Assembly: GCF_007754425.1 (NCBI RefSeq)
Contig: NZ_CP037452.1
Coordinates: 3,447,164 to 3,511,163 of the forward strand
DNA: 64,000 nucleotides
Direction of reading: 5' to 3'
DNA from: Gimesia fumaroli
Lineage (GTDB): Bacteria; Planctomycetota; Planctomycetia; Planctomycetales; Planctomycetaceae
The stretch's first letter is position 1, and each line of letters begins with the position of its first letter. This document shows, piece by piece, positions 62,262-64,000 of this stretch. The position numbers and the translations under genes were made by a program. The notes under the pieces are model-generated. The model saw only the letters and a program-made list of their open reading frames with translations. It had not been told where the DNA came from and ran no database searches.

Positions 62262-63674
62262 GTGCGCGTAGAGAATCAATCGAGAACAGCAACAGCCAGT
62301 CGCATTTCCAGAAGACGTTTCCTAAGCACCAGTCTCGCCGGCGTGGCAGGGACAGGGATGCTGGCTTTGATGTCCCGTTCGATCAAGGCGGCAGAAAAAA
62401 AGGCATCGAAGAAACATTTGGAAATCGAACGCATCGAACGCACCACGGTGAAAGTTCCCTTTCGGGAAGTGCCTGCCCGGAACATGGCACGCGAATTACC
62501 GCACTGGCAGTATACCGAAATTGTCGAAGTGCATTTGAAATCGGGCCATGTCGGCTTTGGAGAGACGCTGCTGTATTATACCTGGAATGCGACTTCCGAC
62601 GAGGCCGTCCAACGGGCGCAAGGCAAGAATGCCGCTGAATTGATGTGGGATGACAGTCTCGGCGCGGGGCTGCAAATGGCGCTGTTTGATGCGGTCGCGA
62701 AGGCAGCCGAGGTTCCCGTGCATGCACTCTTAGGCAGGCAGATTTATGAGAAGACACCTCTCTCGTGGTGGAACATCGATACTTCAGTCAAGGACATGGC
62801 GTTGGAATGTGCCGAGGCGTACAAGCAAGGCTACATGTCCTACAAAACCAAAGGCCGTCCGTGGTTCGATGTCTGGGCGCAAGTTGAAGAGGCGAGCAAG
62901 GTGGTTCCCAAGAACTTCAAAATCGACATGGACTTTAACGATACGCTGCTCGATGCAGAGCGAGCCCTGCCGATTCTGAAAGATCTGGCTCAATACCCGC
63001 AGGTCGATATTTTTGAGTCTCCGATTTTTCAGGATGACATCGCCGGAAACAAAAAGTTGATGGCGGCCACGGACGTCAACATCGCCATGCATTATGGGAC
63101 ACCAGAGCCCCTGATTGCGATTCGCGAAAACATCTGCGATGGTTTTGTGATTGGTCACGGCGCCAGTGAGTTGATGGCTGCGGGCGCGGTGGCTGCGATG
63201 GCGGACAAACCGTTCTGGTTGCAATTAGTCGGAACGGGAATTACCGCTGCCTTCTCGCTGCATTTCGGTGCCGTCCTGAGCCATGCGACATGGCCGGCTG
63301 TGAATTGCCACCAGCTTTACAAACACAATCTGTTGACCGAGCCGATTGTCGTCAAAGACGGATTCGCCAAAATTCCCGAGAAGCCGGGGTTGGGTTATGA
63401 GCTGGATCGTGATCTGATTGAAAAGCTCCGCGTCAAAAAACCGGCATCCCGCCCGGAACCGCCGCGGTTGATCGAAACGACCTGGAAAGACGGACGGAAG
63501 ATGTATTTCGGCAATACGGGCGAAGTGAATTTCGTTCTGAACCCGGCCCGCGATGGCAACGTGCCCTTCTTCGAACGAGGCGTCGATACACGCCTGGTTC
63601 CCAATGATGGTTCTAAAGAATGGAAAGAACTCTACAGCAAAGCGAGCCAACAACCGTTATTGATCAAAGGGTAA
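62262..63674 (+). CDS. Tat-exported enolase-superfamily (mandelate racemase/muconate lactonizing-like) enzyme
   Basis: 470 residues from a GTG at 62262. A twin-arginine signal (SRRRFLSTSLAGVAGTGML) is followed by an N-terminal capping domain (IERIERTTVKVPF) and an enolase-type barrel: SYKTKGRP (catalytic Lys region), FKIDMDFN (first metal Asp), IFESPIFQDD (Glu) and an AMHYGTPEP segment. It probably abstracts a proton next to a carboxylate on a sugar acid or similar; the substrate cannot be read. Tat export of an enolase-superfamily member is common in planctomycetes. Confidence 0.85.
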   Translation: MRVENQSRTATASRISRRRFLSTSLAGVAGTGMLALMSRSIKAAEKKASKKHLEIERIERTTVKVPFREVPARNMARELPHWQYTEIVEVHLKSGHVGFGETLLYYTWNATSDEAVQRAQGKNAAELMWDDSLGAGLQMALFDAVAKAAEVPVHALLGRQIYEKTPLSWWNIDTSVKDMALECAEAYKQGYMSYKTKGRPWFDVWAQVEEASKVVPKNFKIDMDFNDTLLDAERALPILKDLAQYPQVDIFESPIFQDDIAGNKKLMAATDVNIAMHYGTPEPLIAIRENICDGFVIGHGASELMAAGAVAAMADKPFWLQLVGTGITAAFSLHFGAVLSHATWPAVNCHQLYKHNLLTEPIVVKDGFAKIPEKPGLGYELDRDLIEKLRVKKPASRPEPPRLIETTWKDGRKMYFGNTGEVNFVLNPARDGNVPFFERGVDTRLVPNDGSKEWKELYSKASQQPLLIKG

Positions 63675-63689
63675 ATCCTGGGTAGCGAT

Positions 63690-63811
63690 GGGGTGGCACT
63701 GGTGGCTTGCCACCAGTGAAAGGTATAGGGGGCGTTCCTGTTTCTTTTGTCTGGTTGAAATAGTTTCGTAATCAACTCTCAACACTGTTGGACGAGCCAA
63801 CAGTGCCACCC
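63690..63811. repeat. MITE-like repeat, copy 3 (shortened, inverted)
   Basis: 122 bases in the opposite direction to copies 1 and 2: it begins GGGGTGGCACTGGTGG and ends CCAACAGTGCCACCC. The internal part is about 100 bases shorter than in the other copies, indicating a deletion derivative or a shorter subfamily. It begins 15 bases after the stop of the enolase-superfamily gene. Confidence 0.7.
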
Positions 63812-63883
63812 GCCACTGTTGATTCAGGGGTGAGTGGGACGTGGGGCATTGTTAATTCGAACGATTCATAACAAAGATGTAGA

Positions 63884-63909
63884 ACCGGGGCTAACGCCCT
63901 GCGGCTAGT
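63884..63909. repeat. GCTAACGCC-type hairpin repeat, copy B
   Basis: 26 bases differing by one from copy A at 62031-62056, in the same direction. The two copies flank the enolase-superfamily gene. Confidence 0.6.
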
Positions 63910-64000
63910 CGATTATTCTGGATCGGAAATCGCCAAACACTAGATTCGCTGGAAGGTGTTCGTCGTGGCTCCATCCTTAATAGGACGATGCTTCCACGTA

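Larger units (their letters stand above)
63675..64000. other. Terminal intergenic region with two repeats
   Basis: 326 bases: MITE copy 3 (63690-63811) and the GCTAACGCC repeat (63884-63909). No gene seen to the end of the window. Confidence 0.6.

Overview
The window looks like a chromosome segment from a planctomycete, most likely a Gimesia-like member of the Planctomycetales (an inference from gene content; no marker gene was compared). The signs are a DUF1549/DUF1553 plus DUF1501 pair with a planctomycete-type CxxCH haem domain, a very long membrane-anchored Ser/Thr kinase, FHA signalling proteins, many secreted proteins and lipoproteins of unknown function, Tat-exported enzymes, and dispersed hairpin repeats.

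Region by region. 1-1800: a partial acetyl-CoA hydrolase/transferase and two small genes. 2037-7746: a compact integrative element inserted in the 3' half of a tRNA-Met(CAT) gene, bounded by a perfect 54-bp direct repeat. It carries a HEPN-type protein with an R-x4-H motif, a membrane protein, a small HTH-like regulator behind paired operators, a Rep_trans-type initiator with a hairpin just upstream, an AlpA-like excisionase and a tyrosine recombinase whose frame runs into the tRNA gene. 8.0-13.5 kb: sialidase, peptidase T, an S41 C-terminal-processing protease and a beta-propeller protein. 13.7-21.7 kb: signalling (Ser/Thr kinase, FHA-GAF histidine kinase, pseudo-receiver), a lipoprotein and superoxide dismutase. 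22-32.6 kb: glycosyltransferase, a BshC-like protein, FetB- and FetA-like transporter parts, a phospholipid-remodelling cassette (PlcP-like phospholipase, BtaA, BtaB), a phosphotransferase/ATPase fusion and a PfkB sugar kinase. 32.6-40 kb: SGNH hydrolase, iron alcohol dehydrogenase, glutathione peroxidase, two Nudix-type proteins, an FHA protein and a GT39-like membrane glycosyltransferase. 40-44.8 kb: the DUF1549/DUF1553-DUF1501 pair. 45-48 kb: an operon of two paralogous secreted cysteine-rich proteins, a LolA-like membrane-anchored protein and a DUF1573 lipoprotein. 48-55.3 kb: mostly secreted hypothetical proteins. 53.6-54.7 kb: a gene-poor stretch of hairpin repeats. 55.4-59.3 kb: a DUF2750-like protein, a membrane protein, then an AT-rich Ski2-like helicase resembling HamB of Hachiman defence, whose 5' end abuts a MITE-like repeat. 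59.3-64 kb: a pair of M16 peptidases and a Tat-exported enolase-superfamily enzyme between repeats.

The most distinctive points are the integrative element (integration swaps the integrase C-terminus; candidate arm sites, replication hairpins and a HEPN/membrane cargo pair), the apparently orphaned helicase beside a MITE-like repeat, the plcP-btaA-btaB cassette and the cysteine-rich secretion operon. Family assignments were made by reading motifs; no database search was run.
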